Assembly (NCBI GenBank): GCA_039995105.1
Contig: CP146203.1
Location: 3,348,001-3,412,000 of the forward strand
DNA from: Jonesiaceae bacterium BS-20
GTDB taxonomy: Bacteria > Actinomycetota > Actinomycetes > Actinomycetales > Cellulomonadaceae
Direction of reading: 5' to 3'
DNA length: 64,000 nucleotides
The notes below the pieces were generated by a model. That model was not told the DNA's origin and made no database searches. It worked only from the letters and a program-made list of their open reading frames with translations. Made by a program: the position numbers and the translations under genes. How positions within the stretch are numbered: position 1 is the stretch's first letter; every line of letters starts with the position of its first letter. This document shows, one piece after another, positions 34,906-43,597 of the stretch.

Positions 34906-36483
34906 ATGGCAAAGCGCTATCTCCACTTAGACCTGCCCCACCCCAACACGGCCGAGCTCATCCGGCACGCGTTCGAACTCCTGCGCCAAGAGATGCAGAT
35001 CCCGGCACAGTTCCCTCCGCAGGTCATGGGGGAGGTGGCACAGGTTCTGGGACGTGAAGATACTTGGCCAGACCACAACCAGCAGTATCTGGACCTTGAG
35101 TTCATCACGATCGACCCGCAGGACTCCATGGACTTGGACCAGGCCGTCCACATAGCCCAGACTCCCACGGGGTACACGGTTCACTATGCGATTGCGGATG
35201 TTGCCGCGTTTGTCTCCCCGGGTGGTGCGATCGACGCCGAGGCAAATGCACGTGTAACTACCTTCTATGCGCCCGAGGGACGCACACCTTTGCACCCGCC
35301 CGAACTCTCCGAGGGGGCCGCAAGTTTGCTTCCCGGTCAGACCCGCCCCGCAGCGGTCTGGCACATCGACCTCGATGAACACGGCGTGGTCACCCGGGCC
35401 CACGTGGAGCGCGGACTGGTGCGCTCCCGGAACCGGCTCAGCTACGTTGCCGGACAACAATTTCTCGATGCCTTAGGCAAGGCGGGAACTGATACTGCGG
35501 CGGCCTTAGCGGAAGCCGGAATAGAGCCGGACTTTTGCGAGCAAGGCATCAACACGGTCATCCTGTTAGCCCAGGTTGGACCGTTGCGAGAACGTATTGA
35601 GCATGACCGCGGTGGCGTTTCCTTGAACGTTCCCGAGCAAGAAGTCCGGTTAGACCCGGACGGATCCTTTGAACTCGAGTTTCGCTCGGTATCCCCAATC
35701 GAGGACTGGAACGCGCAGATCTCCCTGCTCACCGGGGTGGTCGCAGCAGACATGATGATTAAAGCCGGGGTGGGTTTTGTTCGGACACTTCCGCAAGCAG
35801 ATGAACGCGACTTGGCCCGACTGCGCCGCACAGCAGACGCCCTTGAACTCGGCTGGGACAAAGACACCGATTACGCCACGTTTATTAAGGGAATCTCCGG
35901 TACCACCCCGCGTTATGCGGCCTTCTTATACGAGGCAACCTCCCTGTTTAGGGGAGCCGGCTATTTGGCATTTGACGTCAAAACCATGGGACCGGTTCCG
36001 GGCGAAGACAAAACTAAACACCACGCAATCGGAGCCAACTACGCGCACGTGACCGCGCCCCTGCGCCGCCTCGCTGACCGGTACGCCACGGAGATCTGCC
36101 TATCCCTGTGCTCAGGGGTAGCAATTCCGCCTTGGGTTTACGCCGCGCTTGGGGAACTCCCGAGCACGATGGCCGCGGGCTCACGCAGGGCCAGCGCGTT
36201 CACCCGAGCGGGAGTGGAAATAGTCGAAGCCGCCTTGCTAGCTTCTATGGTGGGCCAAGAGTTCCCCGCAGCCGTGGTAGACCTAGACGCAAAGAACCCC
36301 AGCCGCGGCGAGATCATGATTGCCCAGCCCGCCGTGCGCGCCCAAGTGCGGGCCTCGAGCAAACTTCCGCTCGGCCGCCGGATCACGGCTAGGCTTACGG
36401 AAGCAGATTTGGACAAACGTCGAATCCGTTTTGAGTGGGCCGGTCCTACGGGGTCCAACTCTGGCATCGAGAAGTCGCAGTAA
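34906..36483 (+). CDS. RNB-domain 3'-5' exoribonuclease (RNase II family)
   Basis: 525 residues from ATG 34906. The RNB catalytic centre is TIDPQDSMDLDQAVHI, with the conserved acidic residues that bind two Mg ions, then YAIADVAAFVSPGGAIDAEA and GRTPLHPPELSEGAASLLPG. The HATAPLRRLADRY-like motif appears as YAHVTAPLRRLADRYATEI. It is shorter than E. coli RNase II, and the N-terminal cold-shock and C-terminal S1 domains look reduced, as in actinobacterial RNB proteins. Degrades single-stranded RNA to nucleotides. The next gene is 23 bp downstream. Confidence 0.92.
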   Translation: MAKRYLHLDLPHPNTAELIRHAFELLRQEMQIPAQFPPQVMGEVAQVLGREDTWPDHNQQYLDLEFITIDPQDSMDLDQAVHIAQTPTGYTVHYAIADVAAFVSPGGAIDAEANARVTTFYAPEGRTPLHPPELSEGAASLLPGQTRPAAVWHIDLDEHGVVTRAHVERGLVRSRNRLSYVAGQQFLDALGKAGTDTAAALAEAGIEPDFCEQGINTVILLAQVGPLRERIEHDRGGVSLNVPEQEVRLDPDGSFELEFRSVSPIEDWNAQISLLTGVVAADMMIKAGVGFVRTLPQADERDLARLRRTADALELGWDKDTDYATFIKGISGTTPRYAAFLYEATSLFRGAGYLAFDVKTMGPVPGEDKTKHHAIGANYAHVTAPLRRLADRYATEICLSLCSGVAIPPWVYAALGELPSTMAAGSRRASAFTRAGVEIVEAALLASMVGQEFPAAVVDLDAKNPSRGEIMIAQPAVRAQVRASSKLPLGRRITARLTEADLDKRRIRFEWAGPTGSNSGIEKSQ

Positions 36484-36506
36484 CAATGAACTGGGAGTAG
36501 CACGGC

Positions 36507-36911
36507 ATGGCAGTACGCAGAAAAACCGACCCCGCAATTGGCCGGGCAGCGGTGGCAAACTGGCTGACCGAGCAAGAGCCGCAAGCGGCGCAACGCCCGC
36601 TCACTCCCGCGGATAGGCAGACCCTGGCAAGCGCGGTGCGCTTCACTTTGGAAGAGCTTGCCGATGTTGCCCCGGGGCACGCGGTTGAGGTGCGGGTGGC
36701 CCCATTTGGCGCGGTTCAATGCATTGACGGACCCAAGCACACCCGTGGCACCCCGCCAAACGTAGTTGAAACTGACGCCCAAACTTGGCTTGCCCTGGTG
36801 ACCGGAATCCTTGGTTGGGAAGCGGCCATGGCGCAAGGCAAGATCAATGCGTCGGGGGAGCGGGCTGATCTGTCCATGTGGCTCCCCCTGCAAGCCACAA
36901 AGCGCCGGTAG
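36507..36911 (+). CDS. Sterol-carrier-like family protein
   Basis: 134 residues, the actinobacterial protein commonly labelled sterol carrier (bacterial SCP). The middle VEVRVAPFGAVQCIDGPKHT and DAQTWLALVTGILGWEAAM followed by GERADLSMWLPL are the signature. Function is unproven; it may bind lipids. Its position upstream of purF is conserved in related actinobacteria. The gap to the next gene is 9 bp. Confidence 0.85.
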   Translation: MAVRRKTDPAIGRAAVANWLTEQEPQAAQRPLTPADRQTLASAVRFTLEELADVAPGHAVEVRVAPFGAVQCIDGPKHTRGTPPNVVETDAQTWLALVTGILGWEAAMAQGKINASGERADLSMWLPLQATKRR

Positions 36912-36920
36912 ACTAGCCGG

Positions 36921-37358
36921 GTGACTAGCGAACAGCCAGAAATCCCAGCCCCACTCGAGCCAGAAGCAACGGCAGCGCCGGAAACTTCACCTGCGGCAGC
37001 GGCACCCGAGGCCCCGGCAGCGCAAGCAGCCACTGAAAACTCAGACGAGCCCAGCCCTATTCGGGTGGTGCAAAACCTTTCGGAGTTAAGCGCGGACGAG
37101 GCTGACTCAATCGTGGCTAAAGCGACCGAGACTCGGATCCGCCATGCACCTAAGCTTGGCGCGTTCTTCTTTGTTGGCGCGGTTGTGGGAATCATCCTTG
37201 GATTGCTTCTGGGCTTTTGGTTGTCTGACCCAAACATGGTCAAGCGCGGAATCTACATCACTGTCTCCGTGGTTTTCGTCACCACAATTGTTGAACTATT
37301 TGTGGGCGCACTCGTGGTTTACCTCGATAAGCGCAGCCAAAAGGCCGAATCTAAGTGA
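36921..37358 (+). CDS. Two-span membrane protein of the purF neighbourhood
   Basis: 145 residues from GTG. The N-terminal 50 residues are Pro/Ala/Glu-rich and disordered. Two hydrophobic helices follow (LGAFFFVGAVVGIILGLLLG and GIYITVSVVFVTTIVELFVG) with a short loop, then a Lys-rich tail. Such proteins recur just upstream of purF in Micrococcales. Function unknown. It is 9 bp after the SCP-like gene and 86 bp before purF. Confidence 0.82.
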   Translation: MTSEQPEIPAPLEPEATAAPETSPAAAAPEAPAAQAATENSDEPSPIRVVQNLSELSADEADSIVAKATETRIRHAPKLGAFFFVGAVVGIILGLLLGFWLSDPNMVKRGIYITVSVVFVTTIVELFVGALVVYLDKRSQKAESK

Positions 37359-37444
37359 TTTTGGGGTACCTGAACGCTACCCTCTACGTCCGCAGACTGA
37401 CCCCATGGACGTAGCACTTTTACGGGTGTGGAATACTTAACCCT

Positions 37445-38989
37445 GTGGCGACCCGTGGAGATGGACTCTTAAACCATGACCTATTACCCGGCGAGAAAGG
37501 CCCTCAGGACGCTTGTGGCGTTTTTGGGGTCTGGGCTCCTGGCGAGGAGGTTGCAAAACTTGCATACTTTGGCTTGTATGCGTTGCAACACCGAGGCCAG
37601 GAATCCGCCGGCATAGCAACCAGTAACGGTGAGCAGATACTGGTGTACAAAGATATGGGACTTGTTTCCCAGGTCTTTAATGAAACAGCGCTCAATGCAC
37701 TGACCGGACACATCGCTGTCGGCCACTGCCGTTACTCAACAGCGGGCGGACTGAGCTGGGAAAATGCCCAACCAACCCTCGGTGCTACGGCATCGGGAAC
37801 CGTGGCCCTTGGCCACAACGGCAACCTAGTCAACCCATCCGAACTGCTTAACCTCGTAACCGAGCGCTACGGCGACCAAAACCGAGGCGAACTTGCTCGC
37901 GGGAACACCACGGACACCGCCCTGGTGACCGCGCTGTTACAGGGCGACGAGGACCACAGCCTCGAAGACACTGTCGTAGAGGTGCTCCCGCACCTCAAGG
38001 GTGCGTTCAGCCTCGTCTTCATGGACGAGACCACCTTGTACGCGGCACGTGACCCGCAAGGCGTTCGACCGCTCGTACTTGGCCGCCTTGAGCGTGGCTG
38101 GGTTGTGGCATCGGAAATGCCCGCACTAGACATCGTTGGTGCCTCGTTCGTACGGGAAATTGAACCCGGCGAGCTCGTCATGATCAACGAGGACGGCCTA
38201 CGTTCCCGGCGTTTTGCGGAAACCAAACGCGCCGGCTGCGTCTTTGAGTACGTCTACTTGGCCCGCCCAGACACCACCATTTCTGGCCGCTCCGTGCACG
38301 CAGCGCGCGTGCAAATGGGACGCATCTTGGCCCAAGAACACCCCGCCGATGCCGACCTCGTTATCCCGGTCCCGGAATCTGGTACGCCTGCCGCGGTTGG
38401 GTACGCCCAAGAATCCGGCATTCCATTTGGCCAAGGCCTGACCAAGAACGCTTACGTTGGGCGTACGTTCATTCAGCCCTCGGACACCCTGCGTCAGCTA
38501 GGTATCCGCCTCAAACTTAACCCGCTGCGGGACGTCATCCGTGGCAAGCGCCTAGTCGTTGTGGACGACTCGATTGTGCGCGGCAACACCCAGCGTGCGC
38601 TCATTCGCATGCTGCGTGAGGCCGGCGCCGCCGAGATCCACGTCCGTATTTCCGCGCCGCCAGTCAAATGGCCGTGCTTCTACGGAATCGACTTTGCCTC
38701 CCGGTCAGAACTCATTGCTAATGGGCTCAGCCCCGAGGAAGTGGGCCAATCCCTAGGCGCCGACTCCCTGGGGTATATCTCCGAAGAAGGCATGATCGCG
38801 GCAACTGAGCAGAATAAATCTCAGCTCTGCACGGCCTGCTTCGATGGCTCATACCCCATTGCACTGACCGAAGACCTGTCCGCAGGCAACGAACTTCCAA
38901 AGCGCAACCGCGCTATTGGTGCCCCGCAAGACGGACTAACCAACCTGTCCGTAGCGCAGGGCGGCAACACCGCATTGGAACATCCCTAA
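37445..38989 (+). CDS. purF: Amidophosphoribosyltransferase
   Basis: 514 residues from GTG. The short N-terminal leader ends at DACGVFGVWAP; Cys24 is the nucleophile freed by propeptide removal. The glutaminase motif HRGQESAGIATSNGE and YSTAGGLSWENAQP follow. The PRPP loop is RLVVVDDSIVRGNTQRA. Cysteines in AGCVFEY, WPCFYGIDF and QLCTACFDG suggest the 4Fe-4S cluster of the Bacillus type. It makes 5-phosphoribosylamine, the first committed step of purine synthesis. No strong ribosome-binding site is seen. purM follows after 17 bp. Confidence 0.95.
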   Translation: MATRGDGLLNHDLLPGEKGPQDACGVFGVWAPGEEVAKLAYFGLYALQHRGQESAGIATSNGEQILVYKDMGLVSQVFNETALNALTGHIAVGHCRYSTAGGLSWENAQPTLGATASGTVALGHNGNLVNPSELLNLVTERYGDQNRGELARGNTTDTALVTALLQGDEDHSLEDTVVEVLPHLKGAFSLVFMDETTLYAARDPQGVRPLVLGRLERGWVVASEMPALDIVGASFVREIEPGELVMINEDGLRSRRFAETKRAGCVFEYVYLARPDTTISGRSVHAARVQMGRILAQEHPADADLVIPVPESGTPAAVGYAQESGIPFGQGLTKNAYVGRTFIQPSDTLRQLGIRLKLNPLRDVIRGKRLVVVDDSIVRGNTQRALIRMLREAGAAEIHVRISAPPVKWPCFYGIDFASRSELIANGLSPEEVGQSLGADSLGYISEEGMIAATEQNKSQLCTACFDGSYPIALTEDLSAGNELPKRNRAIGAPQDGLTNLSVAQGGNTALEHP

Positions 38990-39006
38990 CACCTTGGAGC
39001 CATCTC

Positions 39007-40110
39007 ATGTCTGAAGGCATTACCTATGCTGCAGCCGGAGTCGACACCGCCGCGGGCGACAAAGCAGTAGAACTGATGAAGGCCGCTGTAACGCGTACCC
39101 ACGGACCCAACGTAGTTGGTGGCGTCGGTGGCTTTGCCGGTCTGTTTGACGTATCCGAACTCAAGAATTATCGCCGTCCCCTGCTGGCATCCTCAACCGA
39201 TGGTGTTGGCACCAAGGTTGCAATCGCGCAGGCCATGGACATCCACGACACCATTGGTTTTGACCTCGTGGCCATGGTTGTTGATGACATTGTGGTGTGC
39301 GGTGCCAAGCCTTTGGTCATGACCGACTACATCGCTACCGGCAAGGTTGTTCCGGAGCGTATTGCGGACATTGTCCGCGGTATCGCTCAGGCCTGTGAGG
39401 TGGCGCAGACCGCCCTAGTAGGTGGCGAGACCGCTGAGCACCCGGGCTTGCTAGCTCCGGACGAGTATGACGTTGCCGGCGCGGCAGTTGGTGTAGTTGA
39501 AGCCGATGACCTGCTAGGCCCACAGCTGGTAAAGTCCGGTGACGTGGTTATTGCCATGGCATCATCGGGTATTCACTCCAACGGTTACTCCCTGGTGCGT
39601 GCCGTGATCAAGCACGCAGGTTGGGAACTGGACCGTGACGTGCCTGAATTTGGCCGTACCCTGGGCGCAGAGCTCCTTGAGCCAACCCGCGTATACGCTT
39701 CCGACTGCCTAGCCCTAGCCGCTGATAAGGCGGCCCAGGTCCGGGCGTTCTCACACGTCACCGGTGGCGGACTGGGGCAGAACCTAGCCCGCGTTATTCC
39801 AGCCGGTCTCAAAGCCACACTTGATCGTGGTGCGTGGGAAGTCCCAGCGGTCTTCAAGGTTATGCAGGAGCTGGGTAACGTCCCATGGGCGGACATTGAG
39901 CACACGCTCAACCTTGGGGTGGGAATGGTTGCGATTGTTGGTGCTGATGGTGCCGACGCAGCGCTTGCCCGTCTGAAGTCTCTCGGTGTCCCAGCCTGGG
40001 TGCTCGGAACGGTATCAGAAGACTCCGGCGAGGCTGTTGGCGTGGACGTAGTCCGCGGTGCCAAGGGCGTTGTAGGCGGGGCCGTTATGTTACACGGTGA
40101 ATACCGCTAG
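39007..40110 (+). CDS. purM: Phosphoribosylformylglycinamidine cyclo-ligase (AIR synthetase)
   Basis: 367 residues. GGFAGLFDVSELKNYRRPLL, LASSTDGVGTKVAIAQAM and FDLVAMVVDDIVVCGAKPLV are the PurM nucleotide-binding text, followed by QTALVGGETAEHPGLL and ASSGIHSNGYSLVRAV. The enzyme closes the imidazole ring (FGAM to AIR), using the product of PurL. Same operon as purF (17-bp gap); a U-tract terminator follows. Confidence 0.95.
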   Translation: MSEGITYAAAGVDTAAGDKAVELMKAAVTRTHGPNVVGGVGGFAGLFDVSELKNYRRPLLASSTDGVGTKVAIAQAMDIHDTIGFDLVAMVVDDIVVCGAKPLVMTDYIATGKVVPERIADIVRGIAQACEVAQTALVGGETAEHPGLLAPDEYDVAGAAVGVVEADDLLGPQLVKSGDVVIAMASSGIHSNGYSLVRAVIKHAGWELDRDVPEFGRTLGAELLEPTRVYASDCLALAADKAAQVRAFSHVTGGGLGQNLARVIPAGLKATLDRGAWEVPAVFKVMQELGNVPWADIEHTLNLGVGMVAIVGADGADAALARLKSLGVPAWVLGTVSEDSGEAVGVDVVRGAKGVVGGAVMLHGEYR

Positions 40111-40187
40111 GTAAAGCATGGGGAGCCCTGCCCATCTTCACATACGGTGTGATTCGGTGGAGGTTCCGCAAAGTTTTTGATCAGCTT

Positions 40188-40225
40188 AAAGGTGGATATC
40201 TCGCATGAGATATCCACCTTTTGCT
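40188..40225 (+). terminator. purF-purM operon terminator
   Basis: Perfect 15-bp arms AAAGGTGGATATCTC (40188-40202) and GAGATATCCACCTTT (40207-40221), 4-nt loop GCAT, then TTTGC. Confidence 0.92.
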
Positions 40226-40260
40226 TATGGAATGATTCATCTATTTTGGGGACACAAAAT

Positions 40261-40345
40261 CTCGGACTGTGAATAACAAGTCCGAGGAATTTTGTGAATG
40301 AAAACTACTGCAATCCCGATGGTTTACGTAAGGACTACGTAAACC
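40261..40345 (-). terminator. Two hairpins downstream of the DUF3073 gene
   Basis: GGTTTACGTA (40321-40330) with TACGTAAACC (40336-40345), and CTCGGACT (40261-40268) with AGTCCGAG (40279-40286). Both lie past the minus-strand DUF3073 stop, so they probably end that transcript. Confidence 0.6.
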
Positions 40346-40363
40346 ACTGAGGCTTAGGCGCCG

Positions 40364-40558
40364 CTAATTACGGTCAGCCCAATCTGCGTAGGGATCTGAA
40401 TCATCGATGTCATCAGAGCCGCTCCGGTTGTCAGCGGGCATATCGTTTTCGCGTGCCCCTAACTCCCGCTCGAGCGCCTTAAGGTTAGTGTCCGGGCTGA
40501 AATACTTCAGCTCGCGAGCTACCTTGGCTTGTTTTGCCTTCTGACGGCCGCGGCCCAT
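40364..40558 (-). CDS. DUF3073 protein
   Basis: 64 residues. The N-terminal MGRGRQKAKQAKVARELKYF and SPDTNLKALERELG are the DUF3073 signature, then an acidic tail (DDIDDSDPYADWADRN). A small, highly charged, probably cytosolic protein found in most actinobacteria next to purM and bldC; no function is established. A possible RNA- or ribosome-binding role is only suggested by charge. Confidence 0.92.
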   Translation of the reverse strand: MGRGRQKAKQAKVARELKYFSPDTNLKALERELGARENDMPADNRSGSDDIDDSDPYADWADRN

Positions 40559-40873
40559 GGCTCCGACCCCCTCAACTAAGAAGCGGGGCGGCTACGATGA
40601 CGTGCGGCCCCGAAGTAATTTTTATCTGTTCGTGCCATAACCGTACATGGAAAGGCCCCTTAGGTTCCAGTTGGGCGCGCAATTTTTCTAGACGCGAAAT
40701 CCAAACGGGGTGAAAATGGGGAGATTAATCCACATAAAACGTGCTGTGAGTTTGTTCACTACGTGCCCTAGCCGCTCTAATCGTGCATACTGGAATAATT
40801 AAGAGAATTGCAGGGGTCTGATCGCGCACCTTCTTATCCCAAGGAGACGGGCCGTTGCATAGAAAGGTACAAA
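40559..40873. promoter_or_regulatory. Divergent leader between DUF3073 and bldC
   Basis: About 315 bp. On the plus strand GCATACTGG (around 40785-40793) is a likely extended -10 element, giving bldC an untranslated leader of roughly 75 nt. An A/T-rich stretch (GGAATAATTAAGAG) follows. No ORF of note is seen. Confidence 0.4.
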
Positions 40874-41125
40874 ATGTCACTGAACCGAGGCGAATCAGAA
40901 GTTCTACTTACGCCAGCGGAGGTTGCAAGCGTATTTCGTGTCGACCCAAAGACGGTTACCCGTTGGGCCAAGGCAGGCAAGCTGTCATCGATCCGTACGC
41001 TTGGAGGGCACCGTCGCTACCGTGAGTCTGAAGTTGCGAAGCTTCTTGAAAACTCAGGAATGATCGTAGCTGAAGAAGATCTCCCGTTCTACGACGAAGC
41101 CAAGAACCGGGCAACTGACAACTAG
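40874..41125 (+). CDS. bldC: BldC-type MerR-like DNA-binding regulator
   Basis: 83 residues from ATG 40874 (AAAGG upstream); an upstream GTG-frame start at 40808 adds 22 residues without family character. The whole protein is one MerR-like winged HTH: LTPAEVASVFRVDPKTVTRW, then GKLSSIRTLGGHRRYRESEV, with the GGHRRY wing. BldC proteins of Streptomyces bind cooperatively to direct repeats and control developmental genes. Lacks the dimerisation helix of normal MerR proteins. Strong perfect terminator downstream. Confidence 0.94.
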   Translation: MSLNRGESEVLLTPAEVASVFRVDPKTVTRWAKAGKLSSIRTLGGHRRYRESEVAKLLENSGMIVAEEDLPFYDEAKNRATDN

Positions 41126-41170
41126 TATTGAGTTGCAGCCCTGGAGTTCTAACTCCGCACACGTACTAAT

Positions 41171-41206
41171 AGAACTGCCGGCCAAGATAACTTGGCCGGC
41201 AGTTCT
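41171..41206 (+). terminator. bldC terminator
   Basis: Perfect 16-bp arms AGAACTGCCGGCCAAG (41171-41186) and CTTGGCCGGCAGTTCT (41191-41206), loop ATAA, followed by GTGTTTC. Confidence 0.85.
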
Positions 41207-41281
41207 GTGTTTCAAGGCAAGTATTGAAGGGCGGCGTTTTGCCCAGCAGTGGTGCTGATCCAAACGCTACGAGGTGCGGAC

Positions 41282-41566
41282 CTAGTTGCGCCGTCTGCTT
41301 AACAGGCTTAGCGCAATAACAGTAATGAGTCCGGCTGCAGCCCCTATTGCGATCTTGGCGTTCCGGGCTCGGTTACCCTCGCTCGGATTGGGCAGGCCCG
41401 CTCCGGAAACAAAGGCGGCGGCATCGACGGTCGCCTGCTTAGCGGTGTGGGCAGCTTCAGAGGCAACATTCTTAGGGTTGATCCGATTGGCTAACTCATC
41501 GATCGAAGCAGCTAACTCCGCCCGGATGGCCGCAATGTCTTCTGGCTGTTCGGGGGTCGTGGTCAC
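41282..41566 (-). CDS. DUF3618 membrane protein
   Basis: 94 residues. The N-terminal helix DIAAIRAELAASIDELANRI is the DUF3618 core, predicted to be membrane-peripheral, and the C-terminal segment KIAIGAAAGLITVIALSLLS is a single membrane helix followed by RRRN. Overlaps the preceding gene by ATGA, so it is translated together with the holin-like protein. Function unknown; the pair is common in actinobacterial envelopes. Confidence 0.86.
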   Translation of the reverse strand: MTTTPEQPEDIAAIRAELAASIDELANRINPKNVASEAAHTAKQATVDAAAFVSGAGLPNPSEGNRARNAKIAIGAAAGLITVIALSLLSRRRN

Positions 41567-42003
41567 TTGAGGCCCTCCTTGAAAGTTGCAATATCTTCTT
41601 TAACACTGGCGATGGTCTGGGTGGGCGCGGCCGGTGATCCCTTGGCTAGGAGCTTCTTGCCTACTAGGCCAAGGACCGCGGCAAGCGCCAAAATTCCCAC
41701 CGCAACAATGAGCGTAGCCAGCCACAGGGGCAGGGCCAAAGCGATTGCGCTCACGGCAGCCCAAAACAAGAAGCCAAGACCGTACAGTGCTAACACTCCG
41801 GCGGCAACAAACAGACCAACGCCCGCACCTGACATAGTCAGTTTGGTCTTCATCTCCGACTTAAACGCAGCGATCTCGGCGCGGACCAGACGGGAGGATA
41901 GGTCTGTGATTGACCCGATCAGAGCGCCAATGCTGGGCCGTTCTCGCGGGTCAGTGCCTGTGGGCCCACTCGTCTGAGAGGGTTGGGGGCCGGTGTCCGT
42001 CAT
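41563..42003 (-). CDS. Holin-like DUF1469 (phage holin family) membrane protein
   Basis: 146 residues. After a disordered N-terminus comes the signature SIGALIGSITDLSSRLVRAE, an amphipathic helix, then two hydrophobic helices (GAGVGLFVAAGVLALYGLGF and ALALPLWLATLIVAVGILAL). The DUF1469 family is cellular, not phage, and is thought to shape or support the membrane. Promoter-proximal to DUF3618; an AGGGTTGA/TCAACCCT inverted repeat lies in its upstream region. Confidence 0.86.
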   Translation of the reverse strand: MTDTGPQPSQTSGPTGTDPRERPSIGALIGSITDLSSRLVRAEIAAFKSEMKTKLTMSGAGVGLFVAAGVLALYGLGFLFWAAVSAIALALPLWLATLIVAVGILALAAVLGLVGKKLLAKGSPAAPTQTIASVKEDIATFKEGLK

Positions 42004-42310
42004 TTTGCTGCTCCTAGGGTTGAAACCACTTCCGTTCTAACTCAACCCTGCTAATGGGAGTAGCGCAAGCGCGCCGGGCCGCCGGGGCCTGGTTCACCCT
42101 GCGGAAATTGTTCAGATGGTCGGTTTTGCGCAGGTAGCAAGGACAAAAGTAATGGGAAATTCAAATGTCCCGCTGCTCAGCCGTGGTGCCGCGTGAGAGT
42201 CTGTAGGGAATGGCGCTATTCTCAATGTCGATGCCGGAGTACCGCTGGTGTTACAAGGCCGGCTGGAACTACTGAGTGATACCTGAGAAACACTAAGGAG
42301 TGTGGGGGAC
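42004..42310. promoter_or_regulatory. Divergent intergenic region, holin-like gene to beta-helix lipoprotein
   Basis: About 305 bp. AGGGTTGA (42016-42023) and TCAACCCT (42042-42049) form an 8-bp inverted repeat within 50 bp of the holin-like start. AAGGAG at 42295-42300 is the ribosome-binding site of the next gene. A minus-strand open frame at 42112-42342 overlaps the lipoprotein start and is not supported. Confidence 0.4.
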
Positions 42311-43597
42311 GTGGCTGTCAAAAGGGGGTTGACGGCGACCATTGTGCTGCTTGCAATGGTCTTTTTGGGAGGTTGCGCTCAAGCACCATCCCAAAGTGAG
42401 CTTCATCTGGTCAGAGTGCCGCAGGACGCCACACTTGCTGAAGCAGGTTCACTCGTAGCCGATGGCGGCATTATTCTCATCGGCCCGGGGACCTACCAGG
42501 AAAGTCTCGAGGTCACGGGCGACGACATTACCGTGCGAGGACAGGACCGCAACGAGGTCATCTTGGACGGTGAATTGACTCGCAGCAACGGTGTGATCGC
42601 AACCGGTGCCCGGGTCACGGTTGAGAACCTCACCGTTCGTAATTTTTTGCAAAGCGGGGTCCTCATCACTGGGACCTCGGGGGTTGACGGGACAGGAATT
42701 GCCCGCGGCCCCGACGGGTATTTGCCTGAAAACACGCCCCCGCCGGTGCCCGGCTACCTAGTGCAAGCCGTGACGGCATCGAATAACGGGTTGTACGGCA
42801 TTTATTCGTTCAACCGCACTGGCGGGATCATCCGGGACAACATAGCTACGGGAGGGTCCGACTCCGGAATTTATGTGGGCCAATGTGTTGACTGCAACGC
42901 GGTAGTTACGGACAACATCTTGATGGACAACGCCGTTGGATTGGAATTTGCAAATGCTTCTTCGGTCGCCGTGCATGGAAACCGAATTGTGGACAACCGC
43001 GTAGGTATCTCAGTGTTGAGCAATTACCTTGAGGCGCACGGTCCCACCAAATCTGTCGTAATCGCCGGCAACCTCATTGCGGATAACAACGAGACTCAGA
43101 CACCGGTGCAGGCGGACGGAGGGTTTGGGATTGGAATTGGCCTAGGGGGAACCGTCGATGCCTTGGTGCGTGCTAACACCATCTCCAGCAATAGCGGGGT
43201 AGGTATTTGGATTACTTCTTCTGAAGACTTTTCCCCAGTTGGTAACCACGTTGTGGATAACAATTTTTCAGACAACGCACTTGATCTGGCGTATACGCCC
43301 ACAACGCCTCTGGGGCATCAGGGCAACTGTTTTGAGCTGTCCCCACACGCAACTACGCAACCGGACAACTTAGTACAAGCGGGGTGCCAAGATCCGCTTC
43401 CGGTAGGCACCTACGTGTCCCCACCAGCCCCCAATGGCATCATGTTTTCGCAGGTGCCGTTGCCAAATCCCAGGGCTGGTCTGGCCACTGTGGATGATCA
43501 GCCGCGTGTGCTACCGGACCGTATTGAATTGCCTGATCTAAGCACTGTTACCCCACCCGGTCGAGATTTACTCATCAAAGAGAGGCCAATCGGATGA
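42311..43597 (+). CDS. Lipoprotein with right-handed beta-helix (NosD/pectin-lyase-like)
   Basis: 428 residues from GTG 42311; GTG 42302 sits only 1 nt from AAGGAG, too close. The signal peptide ends in FLGGC. Beta-helix repeats occupy residues about 45-340 (NEVILDGELTRSNGVIATGA, RVTVENLTVRNFLQSGVLI, NGLYGIYSFNRTGGIIRDN, NAVGLEFANASSVAVHGNRI), like the CASH domains of NosD. The C-terminal 90 residues are Pro-rich. It may bind a carbohydrate or metal-protein partner outside the cell. Its stop overlaps the next start (ATGA). Confidence 0.82.
   Translation: MAVKRGLTATIVLLAMVFLGGCAQAPSQSELHLVRVPQDATLAEAGSLVADGGIILIGPGTYQESLEVTGDDITVRGQDRNEVILDGELTRSNGVIATGARVTVENLTVRNFLQSGVLITGTSGVDGTGIARGPDGYLPENTPPPVPGYLVQAVTASNNGLYGIYSFNRTGGIIRDNIATGGSDSGIYVGQCVDCNAVVTDNILMDNAVGLEFANASSVAVHGNRIVDNRVGISVLSNYLEAHGPTKSVVIAGNLIADNNETQTPVQADGGFGIGIGLGGTVDALVRANTISSNSGVGIWITSSEDFSPVGNHVVDNNFSDNALDLAYTPTTPLGHQGNCFELSPHATTQPDNLVQAGCQDPLPVGTYVSPPAPNGIMFSQVPLPNPRAGLATVDDQPRVLPDRIELPDLSTVTPPGRDLLIKERPIG

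Noticed and set aside
41563-42003. Prophage or lysis function for the holin-like gene
   Set aside because: DUF1469 and DUF3618 form a cellular envelope pair in actinobacteria; no phage structural, integrase or lysin gene is nearby.
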